From NCBI RefSeq assembly GCF_000282215.1, contig NZ_AKJS01000141.1, forward strand, positions 1-64,000: a stretch of 64,000 nt of DNA, given 5' to 3'. Under the pieces are notes generated by a model. That model saw only the letters and a list, made by a program, of their open reading frames with translations. It had not been told where the DNA came from and ran no database searches. Positions 33,494 to 42,259 of the stretch are shown here, one piece after another (within the stretch, counting starts at the first letter, position 1; every line of letters starts with the position of its first letter). Source of the stretch: Pseudomonas sp. GM21. Lineage in GTDB: Bacteria > Pseudomonadota > Gammaproteobacteria > Pseudomonadales > Pseudomonadaceae. The position numbers and the translations under genes were made by a program.

Positions 33494-33575
33494 TGTAGGA
33501 GTGAGCCTGCTCGCGATGCAGGCGGCGCGGTGTGCCAGATACACCGCTATCGCGAGCAGGCTCGCTCCCACAGGG
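33494..33575. repeat. REPIN type 2, copy 2, inside the cox operon
   Basis: Inverted REP units GTGAGCCTGCTCGCGATGC and TATCGCGAGCAGGCTCGCTC with a short centre of about 35 bp, between coxA (stop 33480) and ctaG (start 33598). Its position in an operon means it is transcribed and may form a large hairpin. Confidence 0.92.
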
Positions 33576-33597
33576 TTAATGGTGGAGGTTGGTAGTC

Positions 33598-34149
33598 ATG
33601 GCTGACTCGATTTCGATGAAAAAACTGGTCACCCGCCTGCTGCTGGTGGTGGTGGCGATGTTTGTCTTCGGGTTTGCCCTGGTGCCGATCTACGACGTGA
33701 TGTGCAAGGCCTTCGGCATCAACGGCAAAACCGCCGGGCAGTACCAGGGCGAACAAACGGTCGACACCTCGCGGCAAGTGCGCGTGCAGTTTCTCTCGAC
33801 CAACTCGGCGGACATGTCCTGGGATTTCTACCCCAAGAGCGACGAACTGACCGCCAATCCAGGGGCCGTGAACGAGATGATTTTCATCGCGCACAACCCG
33901 ACCGATAAGCCGATGAGCGCCCAGGCCGTGCCGAGCATCGCGCCCAGCGCTGCGGCGGCGTACTTCCACAAGACCGAATGTTTTTGTTTTACCCAGCAAG
34001 TGCTGCAGCCCGGTCAGCGGATCGAGATGCCGGTACGTTTCATCGTTGACCGTGACATGCCCAAGGATGTGAAGCACCTGACGCTGTCCTACACGCTGTT
34101 CGATATCACCGCCCGACATCCACCGGTAGCTGTAAACACTGGCGGCTGA
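33598..34149 (+). CDS. ctaG: Cytochrome c oxidase assembly protein CtaG/Cox11
   Basis: A 183-residue copper chaperone that loads CuB of subunit I. It has an N-terminal membrane anchor (TRLLLVVVAMFVFGFALVPIYDVMCKAFG) and a periplasmic beta-barrel. The copper motif is CFCF, in TECFCFTQQVLQPGQ, and NPTD and the P-rich ending are as in the family. The ATG at 33598 has GGAGG upstream; a REPIN separates it from coxA. Confidence 0.95.
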   Translation: MADSISMKKLVTRLLLVVVAMFVFGFALVPIYDVMCKAFGINGKTAGQYQGEQTVDTSRQVRVQFLSTNSADMSWDFYPKSDELTANPGAVNEMIFIAHNPTDKPMSAQAVPSIAPSAAAAYFHKTECFCFTQQVLQPGQRIEMPVRFIVDRDMPKDVKHLTLSYTLFDITARHPPVAVNTGG

Positions 34150-34174
34150 GCGTGCCCGATAAGGAGAACAATAA

Positions 34175-35062
34175 ATGGCAACTCATGAACACTATTACGT
34201 ACCGGCCCAGAGCAAATGGCCGATCATCGCCACGGTCGGCATGCTCACCACCGTATTCGGCCTGGCCACCTGGTTCAACGATCTGAAAGCCGCGCGGCCG
34301 GAATCCCACGGCCCGCTGATCTTTTTCGTCGGCGGACTGTTGGTGGCCTACATGTTGTTCGGTTGGTTCGGGACGGTGATCAAGGAAAGTCGCGGCGGGT
34401 TGTACAGCGCACAGATGGACCGCTCGTTTCGCTGGGGCATGAGCTGGTTCATCTTCTCCGAGGTGATGTTCTTCATCGCCTTCTTCGGCGCGCTGTTTTA
34501 TGTACGCAATGTCTCTGGCCCGGCCCTCGGCGGTGAAGGTGCCAAGGGCATCGCGCACATGCTTTGGCCGACCTTCGAGTGGACCTGGCCGCTGCTGAAC
34601 AACCCTGACTCGAAACTCTTTCCGCCGCCCAAGGAAGTCATCAGCCCTTGGGGCCTGCCGCTGCTCAATACCGTGCTGCTGGTGAGTTCCAGCGTGACCG
34701 TGACCATCGCCCACCACGCGCTGAAGAAAGGACATCGCGGCGCACTGAAACTCTGGCTTGCGCTCACCGTTTTGCTGGGCTGCGCATTCCTATTCTTCCA
34801 GGCTGAAGAATACATGCACGCCTACCGCGAACTGGGCCTGACCCTCGGTTCCGGCATCTATGGTGCGACGTTCTTCATGCTCACCGGTTTCCACGGCGCC
34901 CACGTGACCATGGGCACGATCATCCTGTTTGTGATGTTGATGCGGGTCATGCGCGGACACTTCGATGCCGATCACCAGTTCGGTTTCGAGGCAGCGAGCT
35001 GGTATTGGCACTTTGTGGACGTGGTGTGGATCGGATTGTTCGTTTTCGTCTATGTGCTGTGA
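34175..35062 (+). CDS. coxC: Cytochrome c oxidase subunit III
   Basis: A 295-residue membrane subunit with seven helices. Typical stretches are SEVMFFIAFFGALFY and the C-terminal FHGAHVTMGTIILFVMLMR, SWYWHFVDVVWIGLFVFVY. AAGGAG precedes the ATG. Subunit III stabilises the CuB/haem a3 site and helps proton uptake. Confidence 0.96.
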   Translation: MATHEHYYVPAQSKWPIIATVGMLTTVFGLATWFNDLKAARPESHGPLIFFVGGLLVAYMLFGWFGTVIKESRGGLYSAQMDRSFRWGMSWFIFSEVMFFIAFFGALFYVRNVSGPALGGEGAKGIAHMLWPTFEWTWPLLNNPDSKLFPPPKEVISPWGLPLLNTVLLVSSSVTVTIAHHALKKGHRGALKLWLALTVLLGCAFLFFQAEEYMHAYRELGLTLGSGIYGATFFMLTGFHGAHVTMGTIILFVMLMRVMRGHFDADHQFGFEAASWYWHFVDVVWIGLFVFVYVL

Positions 35063-35095
35063 AGCAGCTTCAAGCTTCAAGATTCAAGCTTAGAG

Positions 35096-35299
35096 CTACC
35101 ACGGAACATGTGACACCAACTGGCCGCTGAAGAAACCCCAGGCGATCAAGCCGACGGTAGCGGCGGCCAGTGCAACACGAACACTCAAGGCAATGACGAG
35201 ACGGTTCGAGCTGCTGTCGTCCTTGACCAGAAAAAACAGGCCGCTGAACAGGCTGACAACCGTGGCAATCAGCATCAGGACGATGGCTGCTTTGAGCAT
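35096..35299 (-). CDS. DUF2909 twin-transmembrane protein
   Basis: A 67-residue protein with two hydrophobic helices (AIVLMLIATVVSLFSGLFFLV and ALSVRVALAAATVGLIAWGFF) and a short DDSSSN loop. It is read opposite to the cox operon, between coxC and SURF1, so the operon transcript is antisense to it. Its place in the cox locus suggests a role with the oxidase, but none is known. Confidence 0.72.
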   Translation of the reverse strand: MLKAAIVLMLIATVVSLFSGLFFLVKDDSSSNRLVIALSVRVALAAATVGLIAWGFFSGQLVSHVPW

Positions 35300-35369
35300 G
35301 GTGAGACTCCGGGGGAAAGGCGATGCACGTGAGTATAGCTATCGCGCATACCGACTTTTTGGCCATGCC

Positions 35370-36110
35370 ATGAAGCGCTTTCGGCCGGGCATCGTGCCGA
35401 CACTGGTGGTCGCCCTGTTGCTGCCGCTGCTGGTGTCGCTCGGGTTCTGGCAACTGAACCGGGGCGCGGAAAAAAGTGCGCTGCTGCAAAGCTACGCCGA
35501 GCGCCGTGTCGCCGAACCGATGGCCAGTACCGAACTGCAACACACCGAAGACCCGGCCTTCCGCCGCGTCCGCCTGCACGGCCAGTTCGATGCTGCGCAC
35601 AGCCTGCTGCTGGACAACCGTCAGCGCGACGGCAAGGTCGGCGTGGAGTTGTTGCAACCATTTCAGGATCAGGCAACCGGCCTTTGGTTGCTGGTCAATC
35701 GTGGCTGGCTGCCGTGGCCGGATCGGCGCACACCGCCACAATTCACCACCCCCAAAGAAGCCTTGAGCCTGGACGCCTGGGTCTACGTTTCACCCGGCGC
35801 GACCTTCCAGTTGCACGCCGACCCAAGCACCGCCACCTGGCCGGAGTTAGTCACCGCCGTCGAGCCTTCGAAGCTCTGGACAACGCTGGACCGTGAAGGA
35901 TTTGCCTACGAATTACGCGCAGAAAATGGTCCCGCGACTTATCAGGCCGATTGGCCAGTAGTCGCCATGGGCCCGGAAAAACACATCGCTTATGCCGTGC
36001 AGTGGTTCGCCATGTCGCTTGCCCTGTTCGGCCTCTATCTCTATCTCGGCTGGCACAACGCAAAGGAGAAACACCATGGGAGCGGCCATGAATCCACCCA
36101 GCATGTCTGA
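35370..36110 (+). CDS. SURF1-family oxidase assembly protein
   Basis: A 246-residue membrane protein with one helix at each end, as in SURF1/Shy1, which helps insert haem a into subunit I. The N-terminal motif is SLGFWQLNRGAEKSALL and the C-terminal one HIAYAVQWFAMSLALFGLYLYLGW. The start at 35370 is the first ATG that gives this layout. Its 3' end overlaps the next gene by 35 bases. Confidence 0.9.
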   Translation: MKRFRPGIVPTLVVALLLPLLVSLGFWQLNRGAEKSALLQSYAERRVAEPMASTELQHTEDPAFRRVRLHGQFDAAHSLLLDNRQRDGKVGVELLQPFQDQATGLWLLVNRGWLPWPDRRTPPQFTTPKEALSLDAWVYVSPGATFQLHADPSTATWPELVTAVEPSKLWTTLDREGFAYELRAENGPATYQADWPVVAMGPEKHIAYAVQWFAMSLALFGLYLYLGWHNAKEKHHGSGHESTQHV

Positions 36111-36684
36111 GGCGAAAACGCCGGCGAGTCGACGCAAGGGTCGCTTGCAATTACTGCTGATTGTGCTCGGGGTGATCGGTCCGATGATCCTCGCTACCGG
36201 CATGTACAAATTGCAGTTCTGGGTACCGGAGGGGCGCAGCTATCACGGCGAACTGATCGGCAATGGCCAGACCCGCGCCGACCTCGGCGTGCAGGCGCAG
36301 GAGGATCGCTGGCAGATACTGGTGACGGCGCCCAAGGAGTGTTCGGTCGACTGCCAGCAACTGGTGTACCTGGCGCGGCAGATCCAGATCGGCCTCGGTC
36401 GCGATGCCGGGCGCGCCAGTCATGCCTTGGCCGCGGCCCAACCGCTGAGCAGTGAATACGACGCCAAGCTGGCGCGCGAGTATCCTCAACTGCAGAGGTA
36501 TCCCCTGGACCCCGCCAGCTTCAGTACCTTCAACAAAACCGCCGGCACCGGGGACAAGACCGCGCCACTGCTGTGGATCATCGACCCTCACGGCAATCTG
36601 GTGCTGCGCTACGACCCTACGGTGAAGGGTAAGGATCTGCTTAACGACCTGCGTCATCTGCTGAAACTGTCGAACATCGGATAA
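36076..36684 (+). CDS. SCO-like thioredoxin-fold protein of the cox operon
   Basis: A 202-residue protein with one N-terminal membrane helix (LLLIVLGVIGPMILATGMYKL) and a domain with KECSVDCQQLVYLARQIQ, a CxxxC-like pair in the position of the SCO copper motif, and IDPHGNLVLRYDP in place of the SCO His loop. It is probably a copper or thiol factor for oxidase assembly (PA0111-like position). Starts inside the SURF1 gene with AAAGGAGA upstream. Confidence 0.75.
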   Translation: MGAAMNPPSMSEAKTPASRRKGRLQLLLIVLGVIGPMILATGMYKLQFWVPEGRSYHGELIGNGQTRADLGVQAQEDRWQILVTAPKECSVDCQQLVYLARQIQIGLGRDAGRASHALAAAQPLSSEYDAKLAREYPQLQRYPLDPASFSTFNKTAGTGDKTAPLLWIIDPHGNLVLRYDPTVKGKDLLNDLRHLLKLSNIG

Positions 36685-36694
36685 GGGCATCGTC

Positions 36695-37774
36695 ATGGCC
36701 AAACCTGGATTTCGCCTCGCGTTGTTTGCCACCTTGCTGGCACTGATTGTGGTGTTGCTCGGCGCCTATACCCGCCTGACCCACGCCGGCCTTGGCTGCC
36801 CGGACTGGCCGGGTTGCTATGGTTTTATCAGCGTACCGAAAGGCGAAGTTCAATTGGCCCATGCCGAACTGCATTTTCCCGATGCTCCCGTCGAAGCCCA
36901 CAAGGGCTGGAACGAGATGGTCCATCGCTACTTTGCCGGCACCTTGGGGTTATTGATCGCGGTACTGGCCGGTCGCGCCTGGGTTCATCGTCGTCATCCA
37001 GGGCAGCCGGTGAAGTTGCCGCTGTTCCTGCTGGCGGTGGTAGTCGCTCAAGCCGCGTTCGGCATGTGGACGGTGACGCTCAAGCTCTGGCCGCAAGTGG
37101 TCACCGGGCATTTACTCGGTGGTTTTGCGACGTTGAGCCTGCTGTTTTTGCTGACGTTGCGATTGTCCGGCGTATTGCCGGCGCTGACCGTGCCACGGCG
37201 TTTGCAGTACTGGGCGACCGCCGGGCTGTTGCTGGTCATCCTGCAAATTGCCTTGGGTGGCTGGGTCAGTTCCAATTACGCAGCGGTGGCCTGCATCGAC
37301 TTCCCCACCTGCCACGGGCAATGGCTGCCTCCAGCTGATTTCGCCAACGGCTTTCACCTGACTCAGCACATCGGCCCCAATTATCTGGGCGGGCAACTGG
37401 ACAGCGATGCCCGCACAGCGATTCATCTGACTCACCGTATCGGCGCGGTGTTGGTCACGCTCGTACTGTTCGGGCTGGCCTGGCAACTGAAGGTCGTAGG
37501 CATGACACGCCTGGCCGCCATGGTGCTGATCGCCCTTGCAGCCCAAATCACCCTTGGCATCAGCAACGTAGTGTTTCACTTACCACTGCCGATAGCCGTC
37601 GCCCACAACGCCGGCGGTGCAATGCTGCTACTGACGATGGTGCTGGTCAATTATCACGCGCGAACCAGTCTGGTTCGGGTCAAGCAGCAATCCCACGGTC
37701 GTTGGCGCTTCAGCCTGCGTACACACTCGGCCGGGCCCATAACAATAAAAGGAGAGATGCCATGGCGACGCTGA
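36695..37774 (+). CDS. ctaA: Haem A synthase (COX15/CtaA)
   Basis: A 359-residue membrane protein with eight helices that oxidises haem O to haem A. Motifs: GAYTRLTHAGLGCPDWPGCYG at the start, EMVHRYFAGTLG with a His haem ligand, and HLTHRIGAVLVTLVL. It carries the Cys pairs of the periplasmic loops, CPDWPGC and CIDFPTC. Its 3' end overlaps ctaB by 13 bases. Confidence 0.93.
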   Translation: MAKPGFRLALFATLLALIVVLLGAYTRLTHAGLGCPDWPGCYGFISVPKGEVQLAHAELHFPDAPVEAHKGWNEMVHRYFAGTLGLLIAVLAGRAWVHRRHPGQPVKLPLFLLAVVVAQAAFGMWTVTLKLWPQVVTGHLLGGFATLSLLFLLTLRLSGVLPALTVPRRLQYWATAGLLLVILQIALGGWVSSNYAAVACIDFPTCHGQWLPPADFANGFHLTQHIGPNYLGGQLDSDARTAIHLTHRIGAVLVTLVLFGLAWQLKVVGMTRLAAMVLIALAAQITLGISNVVFHLPLPIAVAHNAGGAMLLLTMVLVNYHARTSLVRVKQQSHGRWRFSLRTHSAGPITIKGEMPWRR

Positions 37775-38661
37775 TCGGCGAACGTCACAGTCAGGCAATC
37801 TGGCGTGACTATCTGGAGCTGACCAAGCCGAAAGTGGTGGTGCTGATGCTCATCACCTCGCTGGTCGGCATGTTCCTCGCGACCCGCGCCGGAGTGCCAT
37901 GGACGGTGCTGGTGTTCGGCAATCTGGGGATCGCCCTGTGTGCCGGTGGGGCGGCGGCGGTCAACCATGTGGTGGACCGGCGCATCGACGCAGTGATGGC
38001 CCGCACCCACAAACGCCCCTTGGCCGAAGGCCGGGTGTCACCGGCGGCCGCGCTGACGTTCGCCTTGGTATTGGCGGTGCTTGGGCAAGCCGTGCTGCTC
38101 GCGTTCACCAATCCACTGACCGCCTGGCTGACCCTGGCTTCGCTGCTTGGATACGCAGTGGTCTACACCGGTTTCCTGAAACGTGCGACCCCACAGAACA
38201 TCGTCATCGGCGGCCTGGCCGGTGCAGCCCCGCCGCTGCTCGGCTGGACCGCTGCCACCGGTCACGTCAGTGCCGAACCGCTGCTGCTGGTGCTGATCAT
38301 CTTCGCCTGGACCCCGCCACACTTCTGGGCCCTGGCAATTCACCGCAAAGAGGAATACGCCAAGGCCGATATCCCGATGCTGCCAGTGACCCATGGTGAG
38401 CACTACACCAAGGTTCACATCCTGCTTTATACCTTCGCGTTGCTGGCCGTCAGCCTGATGCCCTACGTGATCCACATGAGCGGCATGCTCTATCTGATTT
38501 GCGCACTGGGGCTGGGCGCAAGGTTTCTGCAATGGGCCGTGGTGCTGTACCGTGGCACTCGGCCGCACGCGGCGATCAACACGTTCAAGTACTCTATTTA
38601 CTACTTGTTCCTGCTGTTTATCGCGCTGCTCGTAGACCACTACTTACTGTTGAACCTATGA
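37762..38661 (+). CDS. ctaB: Haem O synthase (protohaem IX farnesyltransferase)
   Basis: A 299-residue UbiA-type prenyltransferase with nine helices that farnesylates haem B to haem O. First Asp-rich site: NHVVDRRIDAVMARTHKRPL; second: YTGFLKRATPQNIVIGG. AGGAGAG precedes the ATG at 37762. Ends with ATGA overlap with the SCO gene. Confidence 0.94.
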   Translation: MATLIGERHSQAIWRDYLELTKPKVVVLMLITSLVGMFLATRAGVPWTVLVFGNLGIALCAGGAAAVNHVVDRRIDAVMARTHKRPLAEGRVSPAAALTFALVLAVLGQAVLLAFTNPLTAWLTLASLLGYAVVYTGFLKRATPQNIVIGGLAGAAPPLLGWTAATGHVSAEPLLLVLIIFAWTPPHFWALAIHRKEEYAKADIPMLPVTHGEHYTKVHILLYTFALLAVSLMPYVIHMSGMLYLICALGLGARFLQWAVVLYRGTRPHAAINTFKYSIYYLFLLFIALLVDHYLLLNL

Positions 38662-39293
38662 CCCGAACCCAGAAAACCGTCTTCATTCTCGTCGCCCTGA
38701 TCGCACTGGTCCTGGGCCTGACCATCAACAAAGTGCTTTCCGGTAAAGGCCAGGGCGACCCGACAGCACTGATCGACGCGGGCATTATCTTGCTGCCACA
38801 AAGTCGCAACCTGCCGGATGTGAAGATGACCGATCAGGACGGCAACCCGGTGATGGTCAATCAGCTGAAGGACAAGTGGAGCCTGCTATTCTTCGGCTAC
38901 ACCTTCTGCCCGGACATTTGCCCAACCACCCTCGCCCAGTTGCGCCAGATCAAGAGCGAACTGCCACCGGAAGCGGTGGCCAAGTTGCAGATCATCCTGG
39001 TCAGCATCGACCCGAACCGCGATACCCCGGCTCAACTCAAGCAATACCTGGGCTACTTCGATCCACAGTTCAAAGGCCTGACCGCGTCCTCGGTTGATGA
39101 CATTGAGACGCTGGCCAACGCGGTGAGCATTCCGTTCATTCCGGCGGACACCAGCAAGCCCAATTACACCGTGGATCACAGTGGCAACCTGGCGGTGATC
39201 GGGCCGGACGGCACTCAGCGCGGGTTTATCCGGGGGCCGCTGAACAACGCTAAATTGGTGGCGCAGTTGCCGGTGATGCTTAACCGCAAATAA
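38658..39293 (+). CDS. senC: SCO1/SenC-family copper chaperone
   Basis: A 211-residue thioredoxin-fold protein anchored by one N-terminal helix. Copper ligands are Cys84 and Cys88 (TFCPDICP) and His174 (VDHSGN). It delivers copper to CuA of subunit II. It is the last gene of the cox locus, overlapping ctaB by four bases. A REPIN and then a bidirectional terminator follow. Confidence 0.93.
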   Translation: MTRTQKTVFILVALIALVLGLTINKVLSGKGQGDPTALIDAGIILLPQSRNLPDVKMTDQDGNPVMVNQLKDKWSLLFFGYTFCPDICPTTLAQLRQIKSELPPEAVAKLQIILVSIDPNRDTPAQLKQYLGYFDPQFKGLTASSVDDIETLANAVSIPFIPADTSKPNYTVDHSGNLAVIGPDGTQRGFIRGPLNNAKLVAQLPVMLNRK

Positions 39294-39308
39294 ACAAACA
39301 CCGCATAC

Positions 39309-39406
39309 CCCCTGTGGGAGCGAGCCTGCTCGCGAAAGCGGTGTGTCAGTCAGCAGTGATGTTGAGTGTGATGGCCTCTTCGCGAGCAGGCTCGCTCCCA
39401 CAGGGG
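39309..39406. repeat. REPIN type 2, copy 3
   Basis: Inverted REP units GTGGGAGCGAGCCTGCTCGC and TTCGCGAGCAGGCTCGCTCC with an inner stretch containing GCGGTGTGTCAGTCAG and GTTGAGTG, close to the centre of the REPIN at 29543-29634. Lies at the junction between the cox locus and the met locus. Confidence 0.93.
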
Positions 39407-39423
39407 ATTAGTGTTTCGGGCAC

Positions 39424-39455
39424 AAAAATGGGGACGCATTTGGCGTCCCCTTTTT
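39424..39455. terminator. Bidirectional terminator between senC and metQ
   Basis: GGGGACGC-ATTTG-GCGTCCCC with AAAAA before and TTTTT after, so it ends transcription from both sides. Confidence 0.93.
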
Positions 39456-39471
39456 CGTTGCTTTCAGTCAA

Positions 39472-40242
39472 TCAGAACGCCGGCACGACCGCGCCTTTGT
39501 ACTTCTCAAGAATGAAAGCTTTCACTTCCGGGCTGTGCAGCGCAGCAACCAGTTTCTTCATCGCTTCGCTGTCCTTGTCGTCCGGACGGGCAACCAGGAT
39601 GTTCACGTAAGGCGAGTCGTTGCCTTCGATGACCAATGCATCCTTGGCCGGATCAAGCTTGGCTTCCAGCGCGTAGTTGGTGTTGATCAGCGCCAGGTCG
39701 ACCTGAGTCAGCACGCGCGGGATCGTCGCGGCTTCCAGTTCACGGAATTTCAGGTCCTTGGAGTTCTCGGTGATGTCCTTCACGGTCGACAGGATGTTGT
39801 TCGAATCTTTCAACTTGATCACGCCAGCCTTCGCCAGCAGCAACAACGCACGGCCGCCGTTGGTGGCGTCGTTCGGGATCACCACATTGGCGCCGCCCGG
39901 CAACTCGGTCAGAGCCTTGTACTTGCTGGAGTAAGCGCCCAGCGGTTCCAGGTGAACACCGGCCACGGCGACCAGGTTGGTGCCCTTGGCCTTGTTAAAC
40001 TCATCGAGGTACGGCTGGTGCTGGAAGAAGTTGGCGTCCAGACGTTTTTCCGCCACCTGCACGTTCGGCTGAATGTAGTCGGTGAAAACTTTGACCTTCA
40101 GGTCCACGCCTTCTTTGGCCAGGGCAGGTTTCACGAATTCGAGGATTTCTGCGTGCGGAACCGGGGTGGCCGCGACAGTCAGGGTGTCGGCGTGGGCGGA
40201 AAAGGCTGCAACAGCAGCGAACGCGACGAGTAGTTTCTTCAT
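39472..40242 (-). CDS. metQ: D-methionine-binding protein MetQ
   Basis: A 256-residue NLPA-family binding protein with signal peptide (LLVAFAAVAAFSAHA) and no lipobox, so a soluble periplasmic protein. Conserved part: VAATPVPHAEILE and IPNDATNGGRALLLL. Delivers methionine to MetNI. It is the last gene of metNIQ, separated from metI by 73 bp. Confidence 0.93.
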   Translation of the reverse strand: MKKLLVAFAAVAAFSAHADTLTVAATPVPHAEILEFVKPALAKEGVDLKVKVFTDYIQPNVQVAEKRLDANFFQHQPYLDEFNKAKGTNLVAVAGVHLEPLGAYSSKYKALTELPGGANVVIPNDATNGGRALLLLAKAGVIKLKDSNNILSTVKDITENSKDLKFRELEAATIPRVLTQVDLALINTNYALEAKLDPAKDALVIEGNDSPYVNILVARPDDKDSEAMKKLVAALHSPEVKAFILEKYKGAVVPAF

Positions 40243-40315
40243 TCAGCTAACTCCATATGAGGCACCCGCTTGCGGCGCCCGTTTGGCGCCTGCCAGCGAA
40301 TGGCCGGCTCATGTC

Positions 40316-40990
40316 TTACTTACGGGAAAAATGGACAACCAATTTGTCGCCAACGGTTTGCAGCACTTGAACCAGCACCAGCAGCAACACCACTGTCACA
40401 ACCATCACATCTGTCTGGAAACGCTGGTATCCGAATCGGATCGCCAGGTCGCCCAGACCGCCAGCGCCGACCACACCGGCCATTGCCGTGTAGGACACCA
40501 GTGTAATCGCCGTTACCGTAATTGCCGCGTAAATGCCCGGACGAGCCTCTGGCAGCAAGGCATTGGTGATGATCTGCCGCGTCGTCGCGCCCATGGCCTG
40601 GGTGGCTTCGATGATGCCGCGATCCACTTCACGCAGCGCGGTTTCCACCAGTCGGGCGAAGAACGGCGTGGCGCCCACCACCAGTGGCGGAATCGCACCG
40701 GCGACACCCAGCGACGTACCAGTGATCAGCACGGTGAACGGAATCATCACGATCAACAGGATGATGAAGGGCAGCGACCGCAGGATGTTCACCACCAGCG
40801 ACAGCATTGCATAGACGCCTTTGGCTTCCAGCAACTGACGCGGGCTGCACAGGAACAGCAACACGCCCAGCGGCAAGCCGAGCAACACGGTGAACAATAG
40901 CGAACCGCCAAGCATCAACAGTGTGTCGCCGGTGGCCAGCCAGATTTCGAACCAGTCGATATTGGCGAAGAACGTAGTCAGGGCTTCCAT
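40316..40990 (-). CDS. metI: Methionine ABC transporter permease MetI
   Basis: A 224-residue permease with five helices and the EAA loop (EVDRGIIEATQAMGATTRQII). It shares one base with the metN stop (ATTA-type junction), so it is co-translated with metN. The 73-bp gap to metQ holds hairpins of GC-rich arms that could adjust expression of the binding protein. Confidence 0.95.
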   Translation of the reverse strand: MEALTTFFANIDWFEIWLATGDTLLMLGGSLLFTVLLGLPLGVLLFLCSPRQLLEAKGVYAMLSLVVNILRSLPFIILLIVMIPFTVLITGTSLGVAGAIPPLVVGATPFFARLVETALREVDRGIIEATQAMGATTRQIITNALLPEARPGIYAAITVTAITLVSYTAMAGVVGAGGLGDLAIRFGYQRFQTDVMVVTVVLLLVLVQVLQTVGDKLVVHFSRK

Positions 40991-41997
40991 TAGCGCAGCA
41001 CCTCCATGTGGACGTCAGCCGCGGTGAAACGGGCAAACGCCGCGTCCATATCGCCACCGGTCACGGCCAGGGTCAATTGCCCGTAGGGGATGTCTTTGAT
41101 GCGGTCGATACGACCGGCCAGGATGCTGTAGTCCACACCGGTTTCCCGGGCGACGGTGCCCAGCAATGGCGCGTAGGTCGCTTCGCCCTGGAAGGTCAGA
41201 CGCACGATGCGGCCCGGCACGTGAGCGAAGTCGTCGCGCTGCTCGCTTTCATCGATCTGCTCGTCTTCTTGCACAAAACGCTTGGTGGTCGGGTGTTTCG
41301 GATGCAGGAACACCTGGGCCACCGTACCTTGCTCGACGATCACACCGGCGTCCATCACCGCCACCTGGTCGCAAACCCGGCGAATCACGTCCATCTCGTG
41401 GGTGATCAGGACGATGGTCAGCTTCAGCTCGCGGTTGATCTCGGCCAACAACTGCAAAACCGACGCAGTGGTCTGCGGGTCCAGGGCGCTGGTGGCTTCG
41501 TCGCACAGCAGGATTTTCGGCTTGGTCGCCAAGGCGCGGGCAATGCCGACGCGCTGCTTCTGGCCACCTGACAACTGCGCCGGGTACTTCCTGGCGTGGT
41601 CGGACAAACCCACTCGCGCCAGCAATTCGGCCACACGCAGGTCGATTTCGCTGCGCGACAGTTCTCCGGCCAGGGTCAGCGGCAACGCAACGTTGTCGGC
41701 AACTGTCTTGGACGCCAGCAGGTTGAAGTGCTGGAAAATCATCCCGACTTGCTGACGGAAACGTCGCAGGCTGTTGGCGTCGAGCGCGGTGACTTCTTCC
41801 CCGTCGACGATGATCTTGCCGCCGCTGGAGTTCTCCAGGCGATTGATCAGACGCAGCAGGGTACTTTTTCCCGCACCGGAATGACCGATCAGGCCGAAGA
41901 CCTGGCCGTTCTCAATCGTCAGACTGGTCGGATGCAGGGCGGGAATATCCTTACCGGCGACGCGGTAGGTTTTGTGGACGTTTTGAAACTCGATCAC
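40990..41997 (-). CDS. metN: Methionine ABC transporter ATPase MetN
   Basis: A 335-residue ATPase: Walker A GHSGAGKST, signature LSGGQKQRVGIAR, Walker B LLCDEATSALD, and a C-terminal NIL domain (from about residue 240, with ARETGVDYSILAGRIDRIKD) that senses methionine and inhibits transport. First gene of the operon; divergent from katE across 262 bp. I do not see a SAM riboswitch upstream. Confidence 0.97.
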   Translation of the reverse strand: MIEFQNVHKTYRVAGKDIPALHPTSLTIENGQVFGLIGHSGAGKSTLLRLINRLENSSGGKIIVDGEEVTALDANSLRRFRQQVGMIFQHFNLLASKTVADNVALPLTLAGELSRSEIDLRVAELLARVGLSDHARKYPAQLSGGQKQRVGIARALATKPKILLCDEATSALDPQTTASVLQLLAEINRELKLTIVLITHEMDVIRRVCDQVAVMDAGVIVEQGTVAQVFLHPKHPTTKRFVQEDEQIDESEQRDDFAHVPGRIVRLTFQGEATYAPLLGTVARETGVDYSILAGRIDRIKDIPYGQLTLAVTGGDMDAAFARFTAADVHMEVLR

Positions 41998-42259
41998 GTA
42001 GCGAACCTTGTGGGGCGCGTTAGAAAAGGATCAGCGGATAGCCGGGCGCGCATTTTAGCCTGTCCGTATAGAGGTTATTAGCATTTATTCCGCATTCATC
42101 CTTCGATTTGGCAATAACTCGATCAAAGATCATAAAAAAGGAACGGCTAAAAACCCCATCAGTCACTAATAGGGCAACTCGAAAACGCCCCCGGTGCCGT
42201 GCCTGGGGAATGCACAGAGTCCTGGCTACGGCGGGAATCGCAACGAGGAGTTTAGACTG

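Noticed and set aside
35064..35095. AAGCTTCAAG-like repeats between coxC and the DUF2909 gene
   Set aside because: Short words with weak symmetry, common in Pseudomonas intergenic DNA; not enough for a terminator or regulatory claim.
41998..42259. Possible SAM riboswitch or RpoS site between metN and katE
   Set aside because: No SAM riboswitch fold is seen before metN, and no box good enough for an RpoS promoter of katE could be placed.
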